Assembly: GCF_042237075.1 (NCBI RefSeq)
Contig: NZ_JBCGDC010000002.1
Location: 1-64,000 of the forward strand
DNA length: 64,000 nucleotides
DNA from: Polymorphospora lycopeni
Lineage (GTDB): Bacteria; Actinomycetota; Actinomycetes; Mycobacteriales; Micromonosporaceae
Direction of reading: 5' to 3'
Shown: one piece after another, positions 8,440-15,386 of the stretch
How the letters are laid out: every line of letters starts with the position of its first letter
How positions within the stretch are numbered: position 1 is the stretch's first letter
Position numbers and translations under genes: made by a program
Notes under the pieces: generated by a model
The model's input: only the letters and a program-made list of their open reading frames with translations
What the model was told of the DNA's origin: nothing
Database searches by the model: none

Positions 8440-8566
8440 ACCGCCGAGTCACAACAAGGTCGTGAGCCGGGGACCCAGAAGTAACCGGGGTGAATCCGCA
8501 GACTTGCGGTAGGGCGCAACTCTCCCGCCCGAACCCGTCAGCTAACCCGGTAGGCGGTCCGTAAGG
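8440..8566 (+). ncRNA. c-di-AMP (ydaO/yuaA) riboswitch
   Basis: The leader holds the hallmark conserved blocks in order: GCCGGGGACCCA (8466-8477), CCGGGGTGAATCC (8485-8497), GGTAGGGCGC, CCCGAACCCGTCAGCTAACC and GGTAGGCG, ending just before AAGGAG. This matches the ydaO class that binds two cyclic di-AMP molecules, and in actinobacteria it typically precedes cell-wall peptidase genes. Boundaries are approximate. It would lower NlpC/P60 expression when c-di-AMP is high. No such element is visible before the paralogue at 5174. Confidence 0.93.
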
Positions 8567-8585
8567 AGAAGGAGCACCGACCCCG

Positions 8586-9629
8586 GTGGCTGATCATGCA
8601 CCGTGGCGCCGACTCTTCCGGCCGGCGACCGCCGGCCGACCGCCGGCCCTGCCACGTCTCCGCCGGTTGACCAGGACAACCGTCTTCGTCGCCGTCGCCA
8701 GTGTCGCCATCGTCCTCTTCGGAGCGGTACCCGCCCAGGCCGAGCCGACCGTCGCCGAGATCGAAGCCCAGATCGACAAGTCGTGGAGCCAGCTCGAGCC
8801 GGTGATCGAGCAACACAACGCCACCCGCGAGCAACTGGCGACGAAGAAGAAGCAGGCCGACGCCCTCGCCGCGAAGATCGCCCCGCTTCAGCTCCAGGTC
8901 GACCTGGCCATGGAACGCGTCGGTCAGTTCGCGACCCGCGCCTACAAGGGCGGCAACACGTCGGCGTTGAACTCGATTCTCACCAACGGCTCGCCGCAGA
9001 CCCTCGCCGACCAGCTAGAACTGCTCGACCAGTTCGCCCGCCGGCAGGCCCGCGACATCCAGAGCGTGGTCGACCTCAAGGCGCAGTACACGGCGCAGAA
9101 GGGCCCGCTCGACACCCTCGTCGCCCAGCTCACCACGACCGAGGCCGAGCTGGCAGCCAAGACCAAGCAGATCAACGCGGACATCAAGAAGCTCCAGGAG
9201 CTGCGGCTCAAGGCGTACGGCACCTCCGGCGGCCTCGGCTCGCTGCGTCCGGCGCCCTGTCCGGCGACGTACCCGGGTGGGCCGGCCAGCACGGTCGCGA
9301 AGTTCGCCTGCTCCCAGATCGGCAAGCCCTACGTCTGGGGCGCCTCCGGGCCGAACGGCTACGACTGCTCCGGTCTGATGCTCGCCGCCTGGGGCAAGGT
9401 CGGCGTACGACTGCCGCACAACGCCGCCGCCCAGCGCCGGACGATGCCCTCGATCAGCCGCTCCGAGCTGCGCCCCGGTGACTTCGTCTTCTACAACTCC
9501 GACCTCAGCCACGTCGGCATGTACGTCGGCAACGGCTGGCTGGTGCACGCCTCCCAGGCCGGCGTACCGGTCCTGATGAAGCGCTACGACAACGGCACGA
9601 TCCACAGCTTCGGCCGCCCCAGGATGTGA
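8586..9629 (+). CDS. Secreted NlpC/P60 (C40) endopeptidase under riboswitch control
   Basis: This 347-residue protein has a long basic N-region, a signal peptide (TVFVAVASVAIVLFGAVPAQAE), a coiled coil (about residues 60-205) and an NlpC/P60 domain with catalytic Cys in YDCSG (about residue 261), His in SHVGMY and His in VHASQ. It is close to the 5174 gene in layout and in motifs such as QIGKPYVWGA. The start is GTG 8586, with AAGGAGAAGGAG at 8563-8574; the nearby ATG is out of frame. It presumably acts as a D,L-endopeptidase in wall turnover, tuned by c-di-AMP. Confidence 0.92.
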   Translation: MADHAPWRRLFRPATAGRPPALPRLRRLTRTTVFVAVASVAIVLFGAVPAQAEPTVAEIEAQIDKSWSQLEPVIEQHNATREQLATKKKQADALAAKIAPLQLQVDLAMERVGQFATRAYKGGNTSALNSILTNGSPQTLADQLELLDQFARRQARDIQSVVDLKAQYTAQKGPLDTLVAQLTTTEAELAAKTKQINADIKKLQELRLKAYGTSGGLGSLRPAPCPATYPGGPASTVAKFACSQIGKPYVWGASGPNGYDCSGLMLAAWGKVGVRLPHNAAAQRRTMPSISRSELRPGDFVFYNSDLSHVGMYVGNGWLVHASQAGVPVLMKRYDNGTIHSFGRPRM

Positions 9630-9639
9630 CGGCGAGGCC

Positions 9640-9676
9640 AAAAGGGGCGGCTCCCTCGACGGGAGGCGCCCCTTTT
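9640..9676. terminator. Bidirectional terminator
   Basis: AAAAGGGGCGGCTCCC and GGGAGGCGCCCCTTTT form a 16-bp stem with one mismatch and a 5-nt loop, with A/T runs at both ends. It separates the convergent NlpC/P60 and dcd genes. Confidence 0.9.
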
Positions 9677-9690
9677 GCTGTCTTCGTGCC

Positions 9691-10269
9691 TCAGCGGACC
9701 GGCCAGGTCCGCCAGTTCTGCCACGAGCGGCTCGGCGTCGGTCCACGCTGCCCCTGGTAGCGCGAACCGTAGACCGCCGACCCGTACGGGTGCTCGGCCG
9801 GCGACGACAGCCGGAAGATGCAGAGTTGGCCGATCTTCATCCCCGGCCAGAGCGTGATCGGCAGGTTGGCCACGTTGGACAGCTCCAGCGTCACGTGCCC
9901 GGAGAAGCCCGGATCGATGAAGCCGGCCGTCGAATGCGTCAGCAGGCCGAGCCGGCCGAGGCTCGACTTGCCCTCCAACCGTCCGGCGAGCTGGTCGCCG
10001 AGGGAGATCACCTCGAGCGTCGACGCGAGCACGAACTCGCCCGGATGCAGCACGAACGGCTCCCCGTCCGGTACCTCGACAGCCGAGGTCAGGTCATCCT
10101 GCTGCACCGACGGGTCGATGTGCGTGTAGAGGTGGTTGTTGAACACCCGGAAGAGCCGGTCGAGCCGTACGTCGATACTCGACGGCTGGACCAGCGCCGG
10201 ATCGAACGGCTCCAGCGCCAGGGCGCCCGCCTTGATCTCACTGACGAGGTCGCGGTCGGAGAGCAGCAT
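9691..10269 (-). CDS. dcd: dCTP deaminase
   Basis: The 192-residue length is standard for Dcd. It begins MLLSDRDLVSEIKAGAL and carries the conserved QPSSIDVRLD, LEGKSSLGRLGLLTHSTAGFIDPGFSG and LELSNVANLPI motifs, with trimer-interface and active-site residues in the second block. It converts dCTP to dUTP for thymidylate synthesis; the mycobacterial orthologue also hydrolyses dUTP, which cannot be decided here. The ATG at 10269 fits the family start; the frame stays open upstream to 10524 without homology. TATGGT ends six bases before the ATG, which suggests a leaderless mRNA. Confidence 0.95.
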   Translation of the reverse strand: MLLSDRDLVSEIKAGALALEPFDPALVQPSSIDVRLDRLFRVFNNHLYTHIDPSVQQDDLTSAVEVPDGEPFVLHPGEFVLASTLEVISLGDQLAGRLEGKSSLGRLGLLTHSTAGFIDPGFSGHVTLELSNVANLPITLWPGMKIGQLCIFRLSSPAEHPYGSAVYGSRYQGQRGPTPSRSWQNWRTWPVR

Positions 10270-10275
10270 CGTCAC

Positions 10276-10281
10276 ACCATA
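10276..10281 (-). promoter_or_regulatory. -10 element for leaderless dcd transcript
   Basis: TATGGT on the minus strand is separated from the dcd ATG by GTGACG (6 nt), placing transcription start at or next to the A of the start codon. No good -35 is seen. Confidence 0.4.
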
Positions 10282-10380
10282 GCGAGCCGGTCTGGGTGGG
10301 TCGGCGGCCCGCCCCGCCGGTTCGGGCAGATTGTGCTGGTCAGATCCGCGGTTCGTTACCCGTGTCGTACAGATGTTCGA

Positions 10381-10386
10381 TAGAAT
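10381..10386 (+). promoter_or_regulatory. -10 element for leaderless PPOX-family transcript
   Basis: TAGAAT at 10381-10386 lies 6 nt before the ATG at 10393. No Shine-Dalgarno fits between them, so translation is probably leaderless. A weak -35 (TTACCC) is at 10356-10361. Confidence 0.45.
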
Positions 10387-10392
10387 TCCGGT

Positions 10393-10902
10393 ATGGCTAC
10401 CTGGACCGAGTTCGCCGCCGACGAGCCCCGACTCGCCGAAGCGATCCGTTCGCTGATGCACCAGTACGGCCCCGGCCTGGGCTACCTGGCCACCGTCCGG
10501 GCCGACGGCGGGCCGCGCGTACACCCCGTCGCCCCGGTGATCACCGACGAGGGCCTCTTCTGCTTCGTCGTCGACTCACCCAAACGCCGCGACCTGGAGC
10601 GCGACGGCCGGTACGCCCTGCACTCGTTCCCCCCGGAGGACAGCGACGACGAAGCCTACGTCGCCGGCCGCGCCCGTCCCGTGACCGACCAGGCACGGGT
10701 CGCCCGGCTGGCCGACACCCTGCGCGCCACCGACGACGTCGACTGGCGCCTCTTCGAGTTCAGCATCGAGGTCGCGATGGTCGCCCGCCACGGCCAGTCC
10801 GGCGCCACCCCGCTGACGGCGGACCCGGCCGGCCGTCCCGAAGTCCGACTCTGGCTGGACCCCGCGACGTCGCCGGCCGTGGCGACCCAGTTGGCCGCCT
10901 GA
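10393..10902 (+). CDS. Pyridoxamine 5'-phosphate oxidase family protein
   Basis: This 169-residue protein has a split-barrel flavin/F420-binding fold signature: GPGLGYLATVRADGGPRVHPVAPVITDEGLFCFV, then SPKRRDLERDGRYALHSFPPE. Such proteins bind FMN or F420 and act on varied substrates; it is not PdxH, which has a different C-terminus. Product and substrate are unknown. It is divergent from dcd, with a leaderless-type start at ATG 10393. A palindromic repeat element follows it. Confidence 0.8.
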   Translation: MATWTEFAADEPRLAEAIRSLMHQYGPGLGYLATVRADGGPRVHPVAPVITDEGLFCFVVDSPKRRDLERDGRYALHSFPPEDSDDEAYVAGRARPVTDQARVARLADTLRATDDVDWRLFEFSIEVAMVARHGQSGATPLTADPAGRPEVRLWLDPATSPAVATQLAA

Positions 10903-10922
10903 GCCCACCCCATCCCCCCGAA

Positions 10923-10984
10923 GATCCGCGTGGCCAGGGGCCGGCGCCCGCCCAACGTGCGCCCACCCCCTGGTCACGCGGATC
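10923..10984. repeat. Dispersed palindromic element, copy A
   Basis: GATCCGCGTGGCCAGGGG at the left is matched by the inverse of CCCCTGGTCACGCGGATC at the right (one mismatch), enclosing a GC-rich core. It is a diverged member of the family also seen at 18681 and 21726. It lies between the PPOX gene and tRNA-Gly. Confidence 0.75.
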
Positions 10985-11035
10985 GGGAGGGGTCCGTGCG
11001 TCAGCGCAGCCGACCAGGTACAGTGAGGTCCGCTC

Positions 11036-11106
11036 GCGGGTGTAGTTCAATGGCAGAACATCAGCTTCCCAAGCTGACAGTGCGGGTTCGATTCCCGTCA
11101 CCCGCT
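11036..11106 (+). tRNA. tRNA-Gly (CCC anticodon)
   Basis: A full cloverleaf is present: acceptor GCGGGTG/CACCCGC, D arm GTTC-AATGGCA-GAAC, anticodon stem TCAGC/GCTGA with loop TTCCCAA (anticodon CCC), and T arm GCGGG-TTCGATT-CCCGT. The discriminator is T11106 and CCA is encoded at 11107-11109. The gene lies at one edge of a small accessory region. Confidence 0.97.
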
Positions 11107-11113
11107 CCAGACA

Positions 11114-11149
11114 AAGCCCTGGCCAGGACGCAAGTCTCAGCCAGGGCTT
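11114..11149 (+). terminator. Terminator of tRNA-Gly
   Basis: AAGCCCTGGC (11114-11123) and GCCAGGGCTT (11140-11149) form a perfect 10-bp stem with a 16-nt loop directly after the tRNA. Confidence 0.75.
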
Positions 11150-11313
11150 CGGCCTTTCCAGATCAGCGATCATGGGTACGCGCGCCGCCGAGCGGTGCAC
11201 CACGAACTGGTGGAACGTCTCGGTCAATGCTCACCCCCTCGCACGGTAAGACGTCTCCCGTGCCGGCGATGGTTGAGGTCAGACTGGAGACAGGTGACGA
11301 CGGGCGGAGCGGG

Positions 11314-11544
11314 ATGGGTGAGGGACTGACCCGGGATCAGGTGATCGTGCTGGTGGAACGGATCATGAACGGGGAGTATGCGGACGACGAGGAACTGGAC
11401 CGCTGGCTCGACCGGCTCGCCCGCGATCTCGTCTGCCCCAGCGTCGCCGACCTGATCTTCTGGCCGCCCACGCCCTTGTCGGCGGCCGAGGTTGTCGAAC
11501 GGGCCCTGGCCTACCAGCCCATCCGGACGCAACCTCCACAGTGA
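11314..11544 (+). CDS. Colicin/pyocin immunity-like small protein
   Basis: This 76-residue protein, MGEGLTRDQVIVLVERIM..., resembles the Im2/Im7/Im9 family. The stretch EELDRWLDRLARDLVCPSVADLIFWPP aligns in character with the EEELVKLV...HPSGSDLIYYP core of E-colicin immunity proteins, whose conserved DLIYYP segment contacts the nuclease. Those proteins neutralise HNH DNases. No nuclease toxin is encoded nearby, so this is an orphan or has another role. ATG 11314 is chosen because GGAG lies just upstream; an in-frame ATG at 11269 is the alternative. Its position just after tRNA-Gly fits an accessory gene. Confidence 0.6.
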   Translation: MGEGLTRDQVIVLVERIMNGEYADDEELDRWLDRLARDLVCPSVADLIFWPPTPLSAAEVVERALAYQPIRTQPPQ

Positions 11545-11574
11545 TCAGAGGCCGCTGGCCAGGGCGGAGATTTC

Positions 11575-12093
11575 TTAGGCGGCAAGCAGGTCGGACAGGG
11601 CGGCCATGTGGGCTACTCGGTCACGGTGCTGTCGGGCTTGGAGCACCAGGTTCGCGACGACCAATGCCAGGTCGTTTTCTGGTATGTCGAGTCCCAGGTT
11701 CCGGCTCATCCAGGGTGCTACCTCGCTCCACCGGTAGAAGATCGTCCCCTCCCGTACCGGATTGGCAGGTGGAGGGAAGCCTCCCGGCCCGCGCTCCCCC
11801 GTGGAGTACCGGCGGACCGACTCCCGACTCTGCCCGATGCGGTCGGCGATGTCGGCGAGGGTCACGAGATCCTGATCCAGCACTCGCAGCGCAACCAGGC
11901 CGACGGAGTCGATGGCTCGTACGGCGGTGGCTATGGCATCGGCCAGGGTGGGTGCCTCTCGGTCGAATTCCGCGATGGGGAGTCCCTGCTCAGTGCCGAA
12001 GGTCGCGTCATCGAGCCCGGCGACCACGAGCGCGTCGAACTCGTCGTCCGTGGGTTCCCGGTCGAGCACGACCGTGAATACGTGGATTGCCAC
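11575..12093 (-). CDS. HTH protein, probable antitoxin partner of HicA-like toxin
   Basis: This 172-residue acidic protein has an N-terminal alpha/beta segment (HVFTVVLDREPTDDEFDALVVAGLDDATFG... FDREAPTLADAIATAVRAI) reminiscent of partial HicB folds. It is followed by a helix-turn-helix (VTLADIADRIGQSRESVRRYSTGERGPGGFPPP) and a short C-terminal domain. The start is GTG 12093, with AGGAGG in the 19-bp gap after the HicA-like gene. Gene pairing, a DNA-binding domain and an operator-like palindrome upstream support an antitoxin and autoregulator role, which is inferred. Confidence 0.6.
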   Translation of the reverse strand: MAIHVFTVVLDREPTDDEFDALVVAGLDDATFGTEQGLPIAEFDREAPTLADAIATAVRAIDSVGLVALRVLDQDLVTLADIADRIGQSRESVRRYSTGERGPGGFPPPANPVREGTIFYRWSEVAPWMSRNLGLDIPENDLALVVANLVLQARQHRDRVAHMAALSDLLAA

Positions 12094-12112
12094 TACCTGC
12101 CTCCCTCCTGTT

Positions 12113-12361
12113 TCACGATGGTGCGTCTTCTCCCAGCGGAAGCGGATGCCGGTGATCGAGTGCGAAACGGTCGATCTGCTTCGCGTGCGTGCCCGGATCG
12201 CGCGGCGTGGTCCAGACGCTTCGACGCGCCTGGCAGTAGGTGCATATCACCTCACCCCATCGGTGGCCTCGGTGGATCTGCTTGACCAGAAGACCAGCCC
12301 CGTCAGCGCGGCGTAACGCATCGGCGATCTCTTTCTTCGGGTGGCGGCCCGAGCTGATCAT
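12113..12361 (-). CDS. HicA-like putative mRNA-interferase toxin
   Basis: This 82-residue basic protein is MISSGRHPKKEIADALRRADGAG... The order of a helical N-terminus, IHRGHRWGEVICTY and RRSVWTTPRDPGTHAKQIDRF resembles the HicA double-stranded-RNA-binding-like fold, where a conserved His in the GSHH region is catalytic; here the segment is GHRW. The CTYC pair is not typical of HicA. ATG 12361 has GGAG six bases upstream. The toxin-first order, 19 bp ahead of the HTH gene, matches many hicAB operons. No experiment supports toxicity. Confidence 0.6.
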   Translation of the reverse strand: MISSGRHPKKEIADALRRADGAGLLVKQIHRGHRWGEVICTYCQARRSVWTTPRDPGTHAKQIDRFALDHRHPLPLGEDAPS

Positions 12362-12506
12362 TGTGTACTCCAGAAGGGTGGAACTGGCAGGTTTCGAGCA
12401 CAGGGGTCCTCCGGGAGGGGACGGAGCACCGGATCGACTGAGGCAGTCGTGACGGCGGTACTGAGCGCAATAGGTCAGGGACATTCGCAAGGATGCACGT
12501 GGGCTT

Positions 12507-12532
12507 ACCCTGGTGTAGTTATACACCAGGGT
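12507..12532. promoter_or_regulatory. Perfect 11-bp inverted repeat, probable TA operator
   Basis: ACCCTGGTGTA (12507-12517), 4 nt, then TACACCAGGGT (12522-12532). A further GGTGTA half site follows at 12533-12538. On the minus strand the centre reads TATAAC, a candidate -10, so binding would block transcription toward the toxin gene. The implied leader to ATG 12361 is about 150 nt. Confidence 0.65.
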
Positions 12533-12558
12533 GGTGTAAAGGTGCACCGGGACGGTGG

Positions 12559-13110
12559 CTAGGAATTGAGGTGATGGGCCTGGAGGAGGGTGCGTAGGTC
12601 GAGGTCGCGGGCGAGTTCGGCCGGGCAGTCGGCCACGATGGCGGCCGTACCGATGAGCGTGGCGCCGCGCTGGTCGACGATCTCGTGGATGGCGCGTACC
12701 TGGGCTCCGGTGGCCACCCAGTCGTCGACGACGAGCACCCGGTCGGCGGGGCCGAGGTGCCGGTCGCGTACGCCGAGACGCAGCGTCCGGTCGCGGTAGT
12801 CCGGTGGGGTGTGCGCCCAGGTCACCGGCTCGGCCACCTGCCGGCCTTCGGCCTGTTTGACTGCGGGTAGGAAGCCGGCCCCGACGGCGGTGGCGACGAG
12901 TGGCCCGACGAGGTATCCGGTGACCTCGGGCGAGATGACCACGGTTGGCCGGTCGGCGGGGAAGAGGCCGGCGAGCGCCGGGCCGATTCCGGCCAGGATC
13001 TCGGGGTCGTGCCACCAGCCGGACATGTCGCTGACCAGGTGGGTGCTGTGCGGGCCGGGGTCGAGCCACCGGAATCCGGTGACCAGGCGTTTCCTCAGGT
13101 CAGCGTGCAC
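12559..13110 (-). CDS. Phosphoribosyltransferase-family protein
   Basis: This protein of about 183 residues has a type I PRTase fold: VVISPEVTGYLVGPLVATAVGAGFLPAVKQ resembles the adenine PRTase substrate region, and VLVVDDWVATGAQVRAI is the PRPP-binding loop. It may be an adenine phosphoribosyltransferase-like salvage enzyme or a PRPP-binding regulator; the substrate is unknown. GTG 13110 (VHADLRKRLV) is preferred over an upstream GTG/ATG-type start at 13191, whose extra residues look like non-coding translation. Confidence 0.75.
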   Translation of the reverse strand: MHADLRKRLVTGFRWLDPGPHSTHLVSDMSGWWHDPEILAGIGPALAGLFPADRPTVVISPEVTGYLVGPLVATAVGAGFLPAVKQAEGRQVAEPVTWAHTPPDYRDRTLRLGVRDRHLGPADRVLVVDDWVATGAQVRAIHEIVDQRGATLIGTAAIVADCPAELARDLDLRTLLQAHHLNS

Positions 13111-13199
13111 GTCACCATCCTGCCGAGCCGGGGGGCCGCCCGGGTCGGACGTTCGGACAGACGTTTCACCACAAAGCAGGGCCAAAGCCAATGATCATA

Positions 13200-13230
13200 T
13201 TGACTTCGGATGTGCCGGTCTGGCTACGGT
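13200..13230 (+). promoter_or_regulatory. Candidate promoter of the RlpA-like gene
   Basis: TTGACT (13200-13205) and TACGGT (13225-13230) with a 19-bp spacer. The ribosome-binding site GGGGAGG lies downstream, just before GTG 13270. Confidence 0.4.
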
Positions 13231-13269
13231 TCGCGGCGTACGAGATCTGCGTTTGGGGAGGTCAGCGGC

Positions 13270-14016
13270 GTGGCGGGACGGCATTCACGGAAACCCGACC
13301 GGCGGCCGTGGATCGCGGGAGCGGCGATTTTGGCGGGCGTCCTTCTGGTCGGTGGCGGGATCGCCGGCGTACGGCAGGTGACCGGCCCGGCCACGCCGAC
13401 GGCGGTCGACGTACCGGCGCCGTTCCGGGCGCCCGCGCCGGCCGACGCGCCGATGCCGGGCAGCGGCTCTCCGCTCGCCGTACCCACACCGCCCGGGACG
13501 CGGACCACCGACCCGGCCCCGACCACCGCCCCGCCGACCACCGTGGTCCCGGCCCCCGCTCCGACGACCGCGGCCCCCGGGACCACGACCCGGGCACCGG
13601 AGTCGACCCGGCCCCCGGCGCCCAGGACCTCGACAGCGCCGGCGCCGAGTCGGTCGCCCGCGCGGCCCTCGTCCAACAGCCCGCGACCGACGCCGTCGGC
13701 CACCCGGCCCGCTGCTGACGACAAGGTCACGGACAGCGGATCGTGCGGTGCCTCGTTCTACGCCGAGGGGCAACTCACGGCCAACGGCGAGCAGTTCGAT
13801 CCGGACGCCCTCACCGCCGCCCACCGGACCTGGGCGTTCGGCACCCGGGTACGGGTGACCAACCCGGCCACCGGCGCATCCGTCGTCGTACGGATCAACG
13901 ATCGTGGGCCGTTCGTCGAGGGGCGCTGCATCGATCTGTCGCGGGCGGCGTTCGGTGCGATCGCGCCGCTGGAACAGGGCGAGGTCGAGGTCCGGTACGA
14001 GGTTCTGGCCGGCTGA
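13270..14016 (+). CDS. RlpA-like double-psi beta-barrel protein
   Basis: This 248-residue protein has one N-terminal membrane segment or signal (WIAGAAILAGVLLVGGGIAGV), a long Pro/Thr/Ala linker (about residues 40-165) and a C-terminal DPBB domain: GSCGASFYAEGQLTANGEQFDPDALTAAHRTWAFGTRVRVTN and VVRINDRGPFVEGRCIDLSRAAF. The catalytic-type Asp of RINDRGPF and the ANGE motif are kept, so lytic transglycosylase activity on peptidoglycan is possible. The linker would let the domain reach the wall. GTG 13270 has GGGGAGG 8 bases upstream. Confidence 0.85.
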   Translation: MAGRHSRKPDRRPWIAGAAILAGVLLVGGGIAGVRQVTGPATPTAVDVPAPFRAPAPADAPMPGSGSPLAVPTPPGTRTTDPAPTTAPPTTVVPAPAPTTAAPGTTTRAPESTRPPAPRTSTAPAPSRSPARPSSNSPRPTPSATRPAADDKVTDSGSCGASFYAEGQLTANGEQFDPDALTAAHRTWAFGTRVRVTNPATGASVVVRINDRGPFVEGRCIDLSRAAFGAIAPLEQGEVEVRYEVLAG

Positions 14017-14128
14017 ACCGCGCCCGATGGTGCCCGTGCGTGGCTCGGGCACGGCTGGTGGGCGGCCGGGTGGCCAAAACCAGATAGCCGAGGGGACAAC
14101 TTCGTTCAGTCGCGCCCGTCGATCAGGC

Positions 14129-15256
14129 ATGCTGTTCGGCGTACCCATGCCACTTTTCTCGTCGGGCCGCCGCCCGCTCAGCCCAGGATCCCGCGCCGGT
14201 CTCGGCGCGGCCCTTGTGCTGCTCGCGCTCGTGTCCGCGGTGGAGCTGGCCGACGGCGGAATGGTCAACTACGTCGGTCTGGTGGCGGCGGCACCGTTCC
14301 TGGCGGCGGCGTTCGCGTCGTGGCGGATGGTGCTGGCCGTCGGTGTGCTGTCGACCGTCGTCGCGGGTGGGTTCGCCCTGACCGGCCAGGTGGTCTCGTT
14401 GGCCGCGGTGGTCAACGTGATCGGTATCGGGCTGGCCACCGCGATCGCGGCCGGGGTGGCGGCGATCCGCCAGCGGCAGGCCGAGCAGATCGCCGAGTTG
14501 TCCAAGCTCGCCGCCGTCGCCCAGCAGGCCGTGCTGCGCCCCATCGGCCCGCAGGTCGGCAGCCTGGCGGTCGCCGGCCGCTACATCTCGGCGACGGCCA
14601 CGGCCGACATCGGCGGCGACATCTACGAGGCGCTCGACACCCCGTACGGCGTCCGGATGATCATCGGAGACGTCCGGGGCAAGGGCCTGGACGCGGTACG
14701 GCTGGCCAGCATCGTGCTCGGTTCCTACCGGCACGTCGCGTACGAGCGGTCGGACCTGCGGGCGATCGTCGCCGACCTGGACCGGGCGGTGGCCCGCAGC
14801 GTGGGCGACGAGGACTTCGTCACCGCGGCGCTGGTCGAGGAGCGGGGCGGCACGCTGACCATCGTGAACTGCGGTCACCCGCCGCCGCTGCTGTTGCGTC
14901 GTGGGCAGGTGATCCCGCTGGAGCCGCCGGCGCCGGCGCCGCCGCTCGGGTTCATGCCGGTCGTCCGGCCCCGGGTGGAACGTCTCGAACCCGGTGACCG
15001 GCTGCTGCTCTTCACCGACGGGTTGGGCGAGGCGCGCCGGGACGGCGAGTTCTTTCCGACCGCCGACCGGGCCTGGCGGCTGCTGGGGCACGGCACGGTC
15101 GGCGACGGGCTGGCGTCCCTGGAGACGGCGCTGGTCGAGTGGGTGCACGGCCGTCTCGACGACGACATCGCGCTGGTGCTGATGGAGTACGCGGGTCCGC
15201 GACCGGTCAGCACCACTGCGGTCCCGAGCTGGGAAGTCGGCGCGGCCGACCACTGA
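14129..15256 (+). CDS. Membrane PP2C (SpoIIE-type) serine phosphatase
   Basis: About four N-terminal membrane helices (residues about 17-115) lead through a short coiled linker (IRQRQAEQIAELSKLA) to a SpoIIE/PP2C phosphatase domain. Metal-binding aspartates appear in ADIGGDIYEA, IIGDVRGKGLDAV, LLLFTDGLGEA and DDDIALVLM. Such enzymes dephosphorylate anti-sigma-factor antagonists in partner-switching systems; no partner gene is adjacent. The start may be ATG 14129 or ATG 14147; neither has a strong ribosome-binding site. Confidence 0.85.
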   Translation: MLFGVPMPLFSSGRRPLSPGSRAGLGAALVLLALVSAVELADGGMVNYVGLVAAAPFLAAAFASWRMVLAVGVLSTVVAGGFALTGQVVSLAAVVNVIGIGLATAIAAGVAAIRQRQAEQIAELSKLAAVAQQAVLRPIGPQVGSLAVAGRYISATATADIGGDIYEALDTPYGVRMIIGDVRGKGLDAVRLASIVLGSYRHVAYERSDLRAIVADLDRAVARSVGDEDFVTAALVEERGGTLTIVNCGHPPPLLLRRGQVIPLEPPAPAPPLGFMPVVRPRVERLEPGDRLLLFTDGLGEARRDGEFFPTADRAWRLLGHGTVGDGLASLETALVEWVHGRLDDDIALVLMEYAGPRPVSTTAVPSWEVGAADH

Positions 15257-15317
15257 GGCCAGCACTCTGGCCTTCGAGTGTGGCGTCCGTCACTTTAGCC
15301 ATTACCTTGTCGCTTCC

Positions 15318-15329
15318 TACCCGCGGGTA
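15318..15329. promoter_or_regulatory. Perfect 12-bp palindrome upstream of fadE5-like gene
   Basis: TACCCGCGGGTA is a perfect palindrome 11 bp upstream of the GTTACTGACCGGTAAC element. It shares the TAC...GTA ends and could be a second operator half of the same control region. Confidence 0.45.
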
Positions 15330-15340
15330 ATACAGTCGGG

Positions 15341-15356
15341 GTTACTGACCGGTAAC
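15341..15356. promoter_or_regulatory. Palindromic operator shared with the etfD-like gene
   Basis: GTTACTGACCGGTAAC matches the element at 2737-2752 in 15 of 16 positions. It lies 30 bp before the fadE5-like ATG, where a repressor would block initiation. Confidence 0.6.
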
Positions 15357-15386
15357 ACTGCCCGAGAAAACCGGGGGCCAGCGAGC

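Noticed and set aside
10930..11544. 204-residue frame running through tRNA-Gly into the immunity-like gene
   Set aside because: Translation through a tRNA and its terminator is not credible; the gene proper starts near 11314.
12113..13069. 318-residue minus-strand frame that includes the HicA-like protein
   Set aside because: The part above 12361 overlaps the phosphoribosyltransferase gene out of frame and the TA operator; the ribosome-binding site and homology begin at 12361.
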